Source of the DNA: Ophiura sarsii
Lineage: Eukaryota; Echinodermata; Ophiuroidea; Amphilepidida; Ophiuridae
Reading direction: 5' to 3'
Assembly (NCBI GenBank): GCA_035610835.1
Contig: CM069459.1
Span: forward strand, 28,043,570-28,107,569
Length of the DNA: 64,000 bases
The notes below the pieces were generated by a model. It was not told the origin of the DNA. It was given only the letters and a program-made list of their open reading frames with translations, and did not search any database. Positions 34,783 to 47,730 of this stretch are shown here, one piece after another. The position numbers and the translations under genes were made by a program. Numbering within the stretch: the stretch's first letter is position 1; each line of letters opens with the position of its first letter.

Positions 34783-34915
34783 CTTTGCAATTTCTTTTGA
34801 AATCCAAGTGATATAGAAATTAATGCAAACTTTAATGTAAAATTATTACTCAATTATACTAGCTTTATTGTTATTTTTCAAAAAACAAGCGCATAATTAA
34901 TTTGATTGTATAAAG

Positions 34916-35500
34916 TAATGATCTTAATAGTCCAACCTTTTTATAAGCTAAAACATATTTATACTACAAATTAACCACAGCGAAATGTATTCATTGGCTT
35001 ATTTTAAATGTTTCACACAGTAATCTTAAACGTTTCCTTCATCATGATTTAAGGGCAAATTATGATGATGCATATTAGGTTGGTAGATCAAGTTAAGCAA
35101 CAAAATGAAAGTAACTATGCAAACCACTATACTCCTGGTCTCACAGGATTATAATTGAATGGCTATTAAATCAATTTATTTCCAATAAGATAGAGGGCCG
35201 TCCATTTATACCGACCCATCAATCATACATGTAGTTATAAAACAGTATCTGACATAGCAGTCTCGTTTAGCTCAATTGCTTAAGCCGACAGGTTTGCATA
35301 GTTACTTTCATTTTGTTGCTTAACTTGATCTACCAACCTAATATGCATCATCATAATTTGCCCTTAAATCATGATGAAGGAAACGTTTAAAATTACTGTG
35401 TGAAACATTTAAAATAAGCCAATGAATAAATTTTGCTGTGGTTAATTTGTAGTATAAATGTGTTTTAGCTTATAAAAAGGTTGGACTATTAAGATCATTA
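34916..35500. repeat. Large inverted repeat, 209-bp arms
   Basis: Arms 34916-35124 and 35292-35500 are nearly identical in inverse, with a 167-bp spacer containing TTTAGCTCAATTGCTTAAG, a tRNA A-box-like motif. No flanking duplication was found. Confidence 0.8.
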
Positions 35501-37171
35501 CTTGACAATGGACTCTGAACCTATAAATTGTAAACCTGTCAAGTATTTAGTATTTCCGTCACAAATGTGACTTTCATATTCAAGTACAATTGATCAGAAC
35601 ATTTCGCATGACAACATTGTACAGAACTAATTTGCTAAAAATAATTTGAAGTGCCTATATTGTACTTTGTTGCTAGGACCAAAAATGCTCATTTATGCGA
35701 TGTTTTAAACACTTTTTTGTGAATATTAGTAGAGCAAAATTGACCATAAATTGTGACCCTATCGATCAAATTTTAAAACATCATCTCGTTTGTTTTTTAT
35801 GGTAGTATATATATACCTTTTACTTCAAGAATAGTGATGATGTGTGTGGGCCTGAGAAATAAGCATTTCAAAATGGCGGCTATTTTAGTATGTTTAGACA
35901 ATATGCATTGCATTAACTGTGTATTAAAGCAAACTTATAATTATTCGTATCAAACATATTCGATCCTAGAAACCCGGGAAAAAAATATTATTGTCAGCAC
36001 ATACATGATTCCATAGTTCATTAGCGCCACCTAAGAATTAAAAAGGGCCGCTACTTGAAAGAAAGTGTTCTTACGTTAAAGTAAAGGTTATATAAATCTA
36101 GACGATAATTGTATGTTTTTAAACATCTCTTTTTGTGATGCCAAAAAGTAAGTATAGGCGATGACCTGAGAAATTAACATATCAAAATGGCGGCTAAAAG
36201 TATTTTTAGACAAGATTCATTGTATAACAGTGTATTAACCCTAACACTGCCATATACCACGATATACCACGACTGGGCGGCGTGGAAGTTTTTCGCTGAA
36301 AAAATGGACCCACTCCATACAGTCTGGGCAATACACTGCCCAGACTGTGCTTGGAAGGCGTGGTGTAGCGGGGGATTGGAAGCTCCACGTGCTGGAGGTC
36401 CCTGGATCAAATCCCGGGGGGATCGGGGGGATATTTTGGTCGATTTTCCACGTTGAAGAAAAAATTCTGAAAAAAGTGGGGGGTAGAGTTAGGGTTAAAG
36501 CGAAATGAAGTTAGTATCAGACATATTCAATCCCAGAAAATATATATCGTTGTCCGTACATAAATTGGTTCCATCGTACATAAGCACCATCTTTGATTTC
36601 AAAATGGCTGCCAATTTACAGAATTGTTTTCGTTTTATTCAAATATTCAGGCAAAGTTATATTAAAGATTGCATATAAATTATGAAAATCGTCCATTTTC
36701 AAAATGGCTGCAGTTATGAACACAATCTGGTTTTAATTATACAAATATGTTCTAATAGCCGCTGGAACTACGGACAAACTCAGTTTTTCTATTTTAACAT
36801 CAGGTATGTGACCTTTAACTTTGACCTTACACTAAACATGATTATAGAATCTTGGAAGTTGCACTTTCTCTTGAAAGCTAAGCATCCCTGCTTTGTGCTT
36901 TTGACATTTACTCGATGATATGTTCAATAATACTACCCTTACCCTTAAAAACTGGTTTATTATTTAATTTCTGCTGGATGATGTGAAATTGACAAACATC
37001 TTTCCTGTGTGTCTATATACATCATATCGGGATTATACATCATCGCCATAATTGAGATTCACAATAGAATCTCAAGAGAAAGTTTCCAAAGTATAGGTAT
37101 ATCCATCTATCATCAAAAGAAAGGTGTAAGAGAAAGGTTCCACTCCTAAATATCAAGTTTGGGGATACTAA

Positions 37172-37663
37172 GGGAACAGTTCCATTTGTACGCGATAAAT
37201 TTATCGCGACTGTATCGGGGCCTGATATGTTTTGGACGCGATGTTTTTCAAGTTGATTCGCGATAAAATAGTCATCAGGCCCCGATAAAATAGCCATCGG
37301 GGCCCGATACGAGGCCTCTGCTAATCCCTGGGGTATGTTTAGCAAATAGAGCGGGACATTGTTTAGCAAATACACGAGGATAATACAATTTACGTTAAAC
37401 ATCCATAATCAATAACATTATCTCTAAAAACATGAAATGCTGAATTTGTACCTTACAACTAGAATAAATAACCCGAAGCTCTATTTACATACCGACCACT
37501 TATCTTTCGTTATATTTAAACAAGCGGTAATACGCTTCGCGATAAATAATCCTTTGCTACTCGCAACTGTTCGCGATAAAAATCTCATCGGGGCCTGATA
37601 AAAAACTCATCGGGTCGCGGAACATTCTCGCAATTTTTATCGCGTACAAATGGAACTGTTCCC
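37172..37663. mobile_element. MITE GGGAACAGTTCC with TAA target
   Basis: Terminal inverted repeats GGGAACAGTTCCATTTGTAC and inverse, then CGCGATAAA motifs. TAA at 37169-37171 and 37664-37666 suits the PIF/Harbinger group. The interior repeats ATCGGGGCCYGAT and CGCGATAAA. Region 35501-37168 shows only a tRNA-like patch near 36357-36420 and repeated AAAATGGCGGCT motifs. Confidence 0.7.
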
Positions 37664-39384
37664 TAAGTAATACAGTTCTATTGCAATCGGTAACTAAGTG
37701 TCACTGTTTCAATAACGTTCCATTGCGATTTTCCCGTGCCACTCGCAATCCCCTGGCAGGGCAGAGAAGAAGAAAAAAAAATCTGGGAACTAATCTATTG
37801 ATAGATAGATTGTGTGCGAAAATACAGGATGATTGGGACCCAGGACTTGGTATTCTATGAATGTATATTTTGTCATAATAGAAAATGTAATAAGTAGATA
37901 TACCATTTTCAATAAAAAATACTGTTTTTCAGTTTGCAAATTGAATTTGTTTGCCATTCTGTTTTACATGTATAATAGATATGATAACTACAAATGTGTC
38001 ACTACCGTGACTGATATATAGATATTTGCTTAAGCTTAATAAAATGAATTACAGGGTAAGGTTGATTTCACACAGGCATTGTACCTAAAGTCTGTAAAAA
38101 ACAACCTTGGCCTGGGGTCAGGCAATTGATTACAGAGTAAGGTTGATTTCACCATGGAAGAAACTTCCATGATTTCACAGATTTATTTTACTTTAAAGGA
38201 AATCTTTGCCATGGAACTTTAGCGCTCAGATATGTAGCATTATTATTATACAGACTCTATCCGTAGTCTAATTTTTTTTAAAGTACCGCGTTAAGACAAA
38301 ATCAGTTTTAGAAAGAAAAACAATCACCTGTAACGGTGAACCCGCCAATCCGAGGACCTTTGTCCGTACCAGCCGGCAATGTGAGGACAAAAAACCAATG
38401 TGAGGACCTTTTTTGACGTCCTCCCTTTTTTATGCATACAAACGTACTGTATATAGGAGGAGGGTCCTCACCCCCTAAGGTATGTATGGTCCTGTCCTCC
38501 CTTAGACGTCAATACACATACCATACAAAAGTCCCTAGCTATATGTATGGTAAAAAAATAAAATGTCCTCAGATTGTCTGTAATTTCTATACACTTTTTA
38601 TGCGTGTTTTAATACGGGTCCTCACATGGGTTGGTACTCGACTATTGTTGTATGGACGTCACTATATCGATCGAAGTTATGTTCGAAACAGTTTTCCACA
38701 TCTCTGTTTCGTGTATCGATATTTTCGATTCATGCATTGAGTTCCTCCTGCGTGATAACGTGCAGCGACCTGTCACTGATGAGGCGGTTTTACTAACGAT
38801 GAGGTCACAATTTGGGTATGGCTATCCCATCAGCACTCTTGACACAGACAACGGGCGCGAATTTCAAATAAGCACAGGTTGGGGATGTGCAGTTTAAATT
38901 CATTTTATTGAATATTATAGTTCTATGTTCAATTAAACTGGTCAATATACATTAGATAATTATTTTCCTAACATACGGATTGGTTTCATGAATAGCACTG
39001 TTTTCCTTTAAGTCTGTGAAAACAAACCTTGCCCTTTATACAAATATCGGCTTGACTTAACTTTTTACAGTAACAGCATGCCCTTGTATTTTCCCATCGA
39101 CCAAAGGAAGTTCATAGTTTAGTGTTTGGAAACGCATAGCCCTACACTCTTTTGTTGTTATTTTTTTCTTATGGTAAAATGACCACCTCGTTTTAGGGGT
39201 TGTGGCATTTACGAATTGAGACGCCGTAAAACAAACCAAAATAAGTTCATTGGATCTTATAATTATTATCAAGAACCAAGGGGTGTGAGATTTGTTGTGT
39301 TGTAGTGTCATAATCTCAACCCGTGATAATTCAAATAATTTCGCTAAATATAGAACATTGCTATATGTCATCAATCCATTATTA

Positions 39385-39771
39385 AAGGCATATTATGTGA
39401 TCTTTTTCAAGTAGCGCCCTCTATCATTGATTTTTACTATGAAAGCAGATTTTCTTGCAGATTTGCATTTTTGATCATAAATCATAAAGACCTTCTAAGT
39501 TACAGATCGATACGATTCCTAATTACTTCAAAATCATGGTTTGAAAATAGATTGTACCGAGCGGTACAATCTATTTTTTTAAATTTTATTCTAAATTCAC
39601 TCTAAAACTATGATTTTGAGGTTATTAGGAATCGCATCGCTCTGTAACTTGGAATATTTTTATGATTTATGATCAGAAAAGTAAATCATCAAGAAAATCT
39701 GCTTCCAATTTTTTTTCGAGGATTGAGGGCGTCCTCTGGAAAAGATCACATAATATTCCTTTACTATGGGA
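39385..39771. mobile_element. Foldback MITE, TA-flanked
   Basis: Ends AAGGCATATTATGTGATC and GATCACATAATATTCCTT with TA on both sides. The whole element folds on a centre at about 39562 (ATAGATTGTACC-GAGC-GGTACAATCTAT). Confidence 0.75.
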
Positions 39772-40268
39772 AATTCACGGTGGTGTTGCCATTGACGATT
39801 TTTACATGTCACTAAGCTCAATTCTAAACAAAATCCATTCAGCATGAACCTACTGGCATCTGATTATATTCTGCATTAGTTACATTGCGTACGCGTTCTA
39901 CACAGAGACCATTAATTTAATGAACCATTTCGAACCGTTTTTACCTATGCTTTCAAGCATGGGGTATTAGTTTGGTTTTCGCTCAGGGAGGAGGTCTGAT
40001 AAGGAAGATAAGGGCATGTGAGTGAAAATATATTCGTGTATGAAATAACACACCTTTTGTTGATTTCAGCAATTTGAAATGCAAAAAATTAAGAGAAAGT
40101 GCCAAAGTTGGTTTAGTTTCATGTTTGAATGGAGGAATTCCATTCAATATTAACAAAGTTATGATTTTGACTGAAAACATAACATATCCTCACTTCTAAT
40201 AAACGATAATGTAACTTGCCTAGGGTAATAGACCACTACACATGTGGTATCTACATTGTGCCATAAAA

Positions 40269-40600
40269 GGCATCAGCTTTCAGCAGTGGCGGCGCGGGGG
40301 GGGGGGGGGGGGGGCATTGTGGGGGCATCCCCCCCACCACCCCAAATATATTTCCTGCCCCCCCCCCCCAGTTTGCACCAATAAAAAAATCAAAAAGGTT
40401 AACATTTGACCATTTTAGCATAAAATATCACATTTTGGCGCGCTACGCGCACATTTAATCACCATATTAGGTATAATTAGACCAAATTTTGCAATTTGCT
40501 TACCAAATTAGTTAAAATAAGACCACATTTGACAGTTTTAGCGTAAAATGGCACTTTTTGATTCTTGAGCGGGGAGCCATGCATGGTGTGAGTAAAATCG
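40269..40600. repeat. Poly-G/poly-C repeat fragment
   Basis: Begins CAGCAGTGGCGGCG followed by a G run and later a C run, and contains GGCGCGCTACGCGCAC as in the 15940/25178/59285 family. The ends are not clear. Confidence 0.5.
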
Positions 40601-41546
40601 TAAATACTGGAATTTATGGTCAAATACATGCAGTCTAAGACAACCCAGGTTTGAAAATGTTGGATGTAAAATGTGAATCACTGCTCTGGTAAATTAGTGT
40701 ATTGTAAGTTCATATTCAAAGACCATCTCTTTTCGGTCGATCTTTGATTAAATTGTATGCTTTATATATATAATTTACGGAAATTCATTATATGGTTTTA
40801 TCATTGTGAGATTACAAGAAATGCCAGGCAAATTCTTTGAAAAAGTGTTTAATATTCAATTATTTTATATATGCTATAAAGGCTACACAGGTGCTCTGCG
40901 ATGTTCGACTTAATATTATATACAGCTTCAATATTTTCCTATTTTAGGTCTGTGATAAATATATTGAATAACAGCTGGTACGTGTAGTATTCATATACCA
41001 TTGTATACAGCAGTTATCTTATTTTCGGTAGATTTTCTCTTTCATAAGCTTCCACCATAGGAGAAAATTCAATTTCACATCTAAGTACCCTATTGAAACA
41101 AATCAGGTGTCCAAACCCATGTTTTCAATATTAAAGAATAACTATGATGTGCCCATTTTAGTACCAATATTTCTAACACATTTTAATTATTTGACAATAT
41201 TTAGATTTTTTCTCTACACTACATCAAGTACCCAATGTGCACATTAATTTGTACCAATGGGAAACGTTTTAATTTTCATATGTGAATAATACAATTATAT
41301 ATAAGTTTACATAATAAATTAAAAACGGTGCAACGGACATCCGCGGTACGCAATACGTAAGCTCGACCTCACGGCTCTGATTGGATAGCGGCATTTTGTG
41401 AGTTTTCAAGCTTGCGCATTAAGCTGATCGAAGTGCGCCAGCGTATTCGGGCTGTGGCCAGGAGAATATGTACCGTAAGTCCATTGGTGCAGATCTGGAA
41501 CCGATAAACCAATATTTATAAATCTACTGAAGTTACCCTTTCTTAC

Positions 41547-41613
41547 CTGCACTGACATGCAACTGATGCGAGTAGAAAAGAATCACAATAACCCATCCAT
41601 AAAGGTCTGCCAT
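41547..41613 (-). CDS. Exon 1: start codon and signal peptide
   Basis: The ATG lies at 41613-41611 with A at -3 and G at +4, a good start context. The 22 codons read as a signal peptide: short N-region MADLYGW, hydrophobic core VIVILFY, and a C-region ending HVSA that suits signal peptidase. The exon ends GCA G followed by gtaagaaag, a strong phase 1 donor. Joining to the exon at 31104 gives Gly-Phe-Leu-Leu-Val, the first propeller strand. It was too short to stand out as an ORF. The 5' UTR and promoter were not identified; a Tc1-like element begins at 41734. An extra upstream non-coding exon is possible. Confidence 0.75.
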
Positions 41614-41733
41614 TCTGTTCACCTATTATATCTACGCACACACAAAAACACAGATACAATCAATTAGTTATTGAGATATTTACATTTAAGTTTCATTTTT
41701 CTGTTGGAAAATACACATATGGTAAATGATATA

Positions 41734-42880
41734 CAGTTAAGCCTACAATTATTCATACCCTTTGCAAAATATGAGTTTTTTGCATTTTTCTCATATCTAT
41801 ACCAGCTGGAGTGGTGGAACTTTCGCTTTACACAAAAGACAGTTAGTTACCAAGTACAAATCAATATATTTGGGCTCAACATTTTTTGCATAACAATAGA
41901 ATTGAGCAAGAATTGTGTTTTTATGCCTGTCCAAAATTATTCATACCCCATACAAAATCTCAGGATTTTTTGAGGCCATTTTTTGTGATAATACACATGT
42001 TGTTGACATTCCAAACGTTCTTCATATTGTGTGATAGGCTTTTATATTGTCATGCAATTATTCCATGGTGTGTGCATACAATGTGGATGCATTACAAATG
42101 TGTCCTATTGAATGTACAGTGAGGGATATTATAGGACAACACTCTAGCCCTTTGTCAGCATGGCGAAGAAGACCAAAGAACTCAGTGAGGACCTTTGTGT
42201 GTGCATATTGTGAATGTTTACAAATAGGGGAGAGGCTACAAAGCTATTTTGAAGCAATTCCAAGTGCCAGATTTCACCATGCAAAGCATAATTAGGAAGA
42301 ACAAGACGTCGAACTCAGTTAAAAACCTTGAAGGAAATGGTCGGAAGCCAACAATGTCCCCTTGTTTGACAGGAAAAGTATTGTGATAAGCCAACAATAA
42401 TCCACAGATCACCGTCAATGCTCGCCTGAACAACCTTGGCGAGTCTTGGACCAAGATATTTTAAAAGGGGTTTCATGACACACATAGAGTTAACCGTGAA
42501 ATTTTCTTGAAATTTTGATATTAGGTGTTCTCAAAACGGTGCTGACCACGAATCTAACATTTAAAAAAATGGGGTAACGGGCTTAGTTTTTGAGCTATAT
42601 CCGTTTCAAAAATGATGTTTTTTCCAAAAAATACTACATGGTTCTATGGGAAATGAGGAAAAATTCGACTTTAATGGAAGATTCCACAAAATCTGCTCGT
42701 CAACTTTTCTTGTTTTTTCAACAAGAGAGTTCTCCATGGACTCCGACCAAGGAGACACTCAGCAGACATTGCACACGAGAGTTCTCCATGGACTCCGACC
42801 AAGAAAGACTCTACTCCTGAAAAGAGAGAAAGAGAAACTCGTCTAGCATTTGCTTCTGGGCAAATATCCAAGCTATTGGT
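41734..42880 (+). mobile_element. Tc1-like element, plus copy, interrupted
   Basis: It starts TA-CAGTTAAGCCTACAATTA. ATTATTCATACCC recurs at about 41748 and 41936, an IR/DR-type end. A degenerate transposase begins MAKKTKELSEDL near 42160 and runs to about 42475. A foreign block (about 42476-42715) follows. Transposase resumes at about 42745 (LHGLRPRKTLLLKREKEK). Stops and frameshifts make it inactive. It begins about 120 bp upstream of the start codon of the large gene. Confidence 0.7.
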
Positions 42881-42885
42881 CCTCA

Positions 42886-43485
42886 GTGTTGGGGTCGGCA
42901 AAGATGCAAAAGGAGTTTCTCTGTGTCTCTTTTCAGGAGTAGAGTCTTTGTTGGTCGGCCTCCATGGAGACCTCTCATGTGCAATATCTGCTGGAATGTC
43001 TGCCATGATATCTTGGTCCTAGAATTGCCAAGGTTGTTCAGGAGAGCATTGATGGTGGTCTGGGGATTGTTGTTGGCCTTTCGCAATACTTTTCTTGCCA
43101 AATAAGGGGACACCGTTGGCTTCCGACTGCGTCCTTCAATGTTTTTTACTGAGTTGAACTTCTTGTTTTTCCTAATTATGCTTTGTATGGTGGATTCTGG
43201 CACTTGGAATTGTTTCGAAATAGCTCTGTAGCCTTCCCCTCTTTGTTGGCATTCACAATATGCACAAAAAAGGTCCTCACTGAGTTATTTGTTCTTCTTC
43301 GCCATGTTGACAAAGAGCTAGAGTGTTGTCCTATAACATCCTTCACTGTACATTGTATTCACACATCATGGAAAAATTGCATAACAATATAAAAGCCTAT
43401 CACACAATATAAACAATGTTTGGAATGTCAAAATCACGTGCTGTATCACAAAAAATGGCCTCAATCCTAAGACTTGGTATGGGGT
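42886..43485 (-). mobile_element. Tc1-like element, minus copy, truncated
   Basis: On the minus strand an open frame of 106 codons (43203-42883) encodes a helix-turn-helix DNA-binding region: STIQSIIRKNKKFNSVKNI, GRSRKPTVSPYLARKVLRK and GLHGGRPTKTLLLKRDTEK. The catalytic DDE domain is missing. It is homologous to the plus copy and in inverted orientation, joining it near 42883. Confidence 0.75.
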
Positions 43486-43498
43486 ACGAAAAAAACCG

Positions 43499-43660
43499 TT
43501 TTCACGGGATAATACCGGAGTCCCAGCTGGCAGTATTATACCGATAAAATACAGCAAACCGTAAAATATAATTTCCCGTTAATTTATTAGTTTTGAAAAA
43601 AGCCGTTTTTAACGGTATAATACCGGAGTCCCAGCTGCCAGTATTATATAGATAAAATGG
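43499..43660. repeat. Two copies of a 112-bp unit with a palindrome
   Basis: ATAATACCGGAGTCCCAGCTG occurs at about 43510 and 43619 in units each followed by CAGTATTATA; the unit can pair with itself. Confidence 0.55.
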
Positions 43661-43798
43661 CAATATCGTGTTTGTAGCCCCGGACGGAATGAATGAACAC
43701 AATGTATTTTCACAGCTTATTCCGTATATGACCGTGTGTGTGTGTATCCATTGCGCATGATATGAGCGGGGCAAACTAACTCGATATTGCCTACTATG

Positions 43799-44390
43799 TA
43801 GAGGTATTCGTAATTACGGGGTTTTACCATTTTTGTGTGTAAATATTGTTTTAAAACGGTAAAAAACGTATATTTTTCCTGTAAATTAACGTCAATTTTT
43901 ACGTTGCTGTAAAAAAACGGAATATTTTACAAGTAATGTTAGAATAACATTAATGTAGAGGAAATCGTAAAATTACGGGTTTTTACCATTTTTGTTGTTG
44001 TAAATATCGTTATACCGTATATTTTTCCTGTAAATTAACGTCAATCTTACGTTTGCTCTAAAAATACGGACTATTTTACAAATAACGTTGAAATAACGTT
44101 AATGTAGAGGGAATCGTAAAATTACGGGGTTTTACCATTTTTGTTGTGTAAATATTATTTCAAAACGGTAAAAACCGTATTTTTCCTGTTTATTTTCGTC
44201 AATTTTTACATTTGCTGTAAACAAATAACGTTAGCATAAAGTTAATATAGAGGGAATCGTAAAATTACGGGTTTTTACCATTTGTGTGTGTAAATATTGT
44301 TTTAAAACGGTAAAAACCGTTTATTTTTCCTGTAGGCTAAATTAACGTCAATTTCTAAAACTGTAGTTATTAGGGTAGGGTTTGGTAGTG
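43799..44390. repeat. Tandem array, about four units of 145-158 bp
   Basis: Unit starts near 43799, 43957, 44106 and 44251, each with AATCGTAAAATTACGGG and GGTAAAAACCGTA-type motifs. No coding sense. Confidence 0.8.
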
Positions 44391-44873
44391 TCCACGTGGG
44401 CACGTTTGTTAAAAACATATCCATGTATATATACAAATGGGTCAATTTTAATGACTTTGGAAAGAATCCAGTTTCTTCATTCCAAAAGCACCCACCCCAT
44501 CGTAGTTCACTCTTATAGTCTTAGGCAGCTTGTATGATGTACAAGTTTGATCTAAAATCAAAACTCAAAATAAATAATTCTTACCTGTTGACAAGACAGT
44601 ATCCAACACACATTCTCTTAGTATGTACACTATTACATTTATTGAGTAGGCCTATATGTTCACTTCACTATTTTTGGATGTATCATTTCAACAATAAGTT
44701 GTGGAGAGCTTTTCGGTGATTGCCTGCCGAGTTTAAGTTTTTGAAGAGTGTTTCGGATAGTAACCAGGTTTCTGGAAAACCATCGGGTAACTCTCCAAAC
44801 AGCTAACTGCTCCCCGAAATGTTCTCCGCTAGCGGAGATGTTCGGATTACTTTTAAAATACTCTCCACAAGGC

Positions 44874-44915
44874 ATCGGGTAACCATCCGGTAACTACCGG
44901 GTGGTTACCCGATGA
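44874..44915. repeat. Hairpin, 13-bp perfect stem
   Basis: CATCGGGTAACCA and TGGTTACCCGATG are perfect inverses around 16 bases. Confidence 0.6.
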
Positions 44916-44983
44916 CTTTATTCTTTACTATGGGTGTCCATTACCTTTGCTGTCCTAAAGTCCTTTTATATTTATAAACACTT

Positions 44984-45153
44984 TGTGACGTGATCAAGCG
45001 GAATGAGTCGGATGTCGGGAATATTGATTTTGAGTTATAGGCAAAAAGAACTTTGGGAAGTGAGAAATTCTTATGTTTTCTTTGCTTTTTCAGTTGATAA
45101 ATGGGATGTTCAATTTGGGCGACATGTGACTAATTTCGTTTGATCACGTCACA
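44984..45153. mobile_element. Short MITE TGTGACGTGATCAA
   Basis: TGTGACGTGATCAAGC and TTTGATCACGTCACA at the ends. The left part resembles 6772-6830 (GTGACGCGATCGAGCAGAAT). 45154-46470 shows nothing recognisable. Confidence 0.55.
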
Positions 45154-46472
45154 TTGTAATGGTTCAATAGGGAAATTATATTTATTGTTGTCACACACAA
45201 AGATGGCAGTCAATAAAGTGACAAATTTGATAACATCGATCTTTTTCTAACTGTGATATATGTTTGTACATATTCACAAAGAAAACTTTATTTTAGATAA
45301 TTGTAGAAAGAGTGAAAGGTGAAATGAGGTCATTTTTGTATTTTTTTGCCCAAGCGCAGCAGATGTACGTCTTGTCATGGTCAAGGCCAATTGTCTGCCT
45401 TGCAGCTCAACAAAAGGCCGTGCAATTATATAGTGTGAAGTGAATTGGAAAACGAACAATAACTGCAACTATACTTAAATTATTTGATATCAATGGAAAA
45501 GTGAACTTGTAGATATTTTAGATACTTATTAGATACTGTGGTTTCAGATATATTACCATGCACCGCTTACATGCAGTAACCTTTCCTGTTAAGTTGTGCT
45601 AAATACCTTGGTTTAATATAGCTAGGTTTTTCATATGGGGATGGGGGGGGGGGAGCAAAACATAAAGGTGAACCGACGAGGACTTGAGAGCGGGAAGTGG
45701 GTTGATAGCAATAATAATGCGAATAACATTTCAGAAATATTTTAATGTTTAAACGGGTTAGTGACTTTATAGATTTTCATAATGGATAATTTCGACAAAA
45801 ACTTGGAATCTACTATCGTTACAAAAAAAAGTCTGTATTTTCCATCAGAAATGTCCGATTTTCAAAATCTAAAATTAATAAAGAAACCTGGGCGTTTGCG
45901 CAAAATATATATGAAAACGAATTAGACAATATCAATTAAGTTCATACCAAAAGGAAATTGTATTACCTCGGTATAGATCATTCCGAGACACCCTGTACAT
46001 ATACCTGTACGTTGGGGTGTGCACGTATTTAATTGTGCGCGATCACTTTGTCACATTTCAAACAGTTTAAAAAGTTAATGATTATAAGTTTTAATTTTTC
46101 ATGAATCGTTTCAGGGCTTAATGGCACAAGGCCTTATATCAAAGCTGCCAGGTGGAGTTGTTTATATGCAGAGCAATTGGTGTAAATAAAAATGTAACTC
46201 CGAGCAGCTATTGCAGTTATGGTCATTTTGTTGAGATACCTAGTGAAAAGTAACTATACATGTAATAGCTGCCATATGCCATACACTGTTGGTGTTATAC
46301 ATTGGATGGTACCTTGTACAAATACAACCCTACACATGTCAGCCATTGTATATAGATAAGGCATTGTGGCTCCAAACTCGGTTTATCAACCCTAACCTTC
46401 CTCAATGCCACAAAACGCTACAAGCTAGCATCCGGCGGGCTATTAAAATGGTCTCGTAAAAGTTAACTTTGT

Positions 46473-46555
46473 CGAGCTGATGGTTAGCGCAATGGTTAGG
46501 TGTCCGACTTCCACATGTTTTACGCCGTTGGCTCGAGTTCGATCCCCGATGTTTG
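46473..46555 (+). repeat. tRNA-like sequence
   Basis: GGTTAGCGCAATGGTTAGG (A box) and GAGTTCGATCCCC (B box) with a spacing that suits a long variable arm. No acceptor stem. Probably a SINE head. Confidence 0.5.
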
Positions 46556-47730
46556 CGAAAAGTGATTTTCCCAACAACAAAATTGAACCCGTTTTACTCC
46601 TCCGATAGTTTTAATTGTTAAAAACACCCCCAAGGAGAGGAGTTAATCGTTGACGTTTTTTGTAAATCCATCAAAATGTAGCCGACAAAGATGTTCAACG
46701 GTCTATATCAGCTTTTATCAAAATATGATATGATTCAAAGATATGACCAATCTTATGAGTATGGACTTCATTTTGTAGTGGTGTTTATTTCGTCAAAATT
46801 ATGTTATTACATAAAACAAAGGACTAAGACTTACCAATATCATGCGTCTTCTATAATCCCTCCTCCAATCTGTGCGCACTGATTCTAACTGTCCGACAAA
46901 AAGGCGAACGCTATCTCAACATTCTAAAATTAATTAGAGAGAATCTTTCGATCCAGTTTTCACTAGCCTCAACAGAGCTCGTTCTGTCGTAAAAACCAAC
47001 GGACCAAGTTCTGTACTACAACTATTTTGTTACAAGCATCACAAGATGACAAGCGTGACAAGGCAGATCCACCAGTACTATTAGGCCAAGTAAAAAAATA
47101 AAGTAATTTCTCGTCCCCTCGCGTCCTTTTTTAGGAATTCTGTAATGTTCTTCTTCTTTTTTCTTCTTTTTTCTCCTTTATTTCTTCCATAACTTTTTGG
47201 TTAAAATATTTAAAAAGCTGACATCTTGGTAATAGATTTACTTTAGTCCAATGAGCATTTTAAAGCAGGTTTTGTCATGAAATAAAAAGATTTTACAAAG
47301 GCCTCGTCCTCAATTTACGCAACCAATCAGGCAATACCATGCTGGTAATGGTAATTTCGCATTGTTTATTAAAAACAAAAAGGAGAAAAGCAGTACCCTC
47401 GTCCTCTTTTTTTCTAAAAGTTAGGACGAGCAGCTATTTATTTTTTTAATTGGCCTTATTCATAAAGTTAGCATACGCCAACGCACAAATCACCTGATTG
47501 GAAAATTGCATATATAAGCGTACCATATATCCGTACCTTGCCCTGATTGTTTGGGTAATCTATCAACACGTACCGAGCACCATTTTCCAATCCAAATTTT
47601 TTTTGACAATGAACCAATTCCGCTCCGCTGAACTACTCCTACTCCTGTACAATCAGACTGCCGTATAGGCCTACCAACCAAAGAAAACAGTGGTCTTTCA
47701 ATAGGGTCATTAGCCAGTAGATTCTGGTAC

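Larger units (their letters stand above)
263..41613 (-). other. Gene span: secreted YWTD beta-propeller plus seven FN3 domains, 13 coding exons
   Basis: I assembled this gene from 13 exons whose AG/GT boundaries and phases fit end to end: 41547-41613, 30886-31104, 29947-30127, 16477-16613, 14265-14357, 13192-13392, 10632-10946, 10084-10365, 9150-9428, 5074-5367, 4378-4662, 3217-3513 and 263-585. Order in the protein is signal peptide, propeller (about 277 residues, the usual size for six blades), then seven FN3 domains. No EGF module, LDL-A repeat, kinase or membrane helix is seen. Introns range from about 430 bp to 13 kb and are filled with mobile elements. YWTD propellers and FN3 arrays occur together in SORL1 and ROS/sevenless receptors, but the order here does not match either closely, so I give no symbol. 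A role in extracellular ligand binding or adhesion is inferred from the domains only. Confidence 0.8.

Noticed and set aside
38631..38897. Plus-strand ORF ending in LDTDNGREFQIST
   Set aside because: DNGREF recalls retroelement integrases, but the rest does not fit and no neighbouring domains are present.
42047..42295. ORF next to the Tc1-like transposase on the plus strand
   Set aside because: It is a frame-shifted reading of the same degenerate transposon copy.
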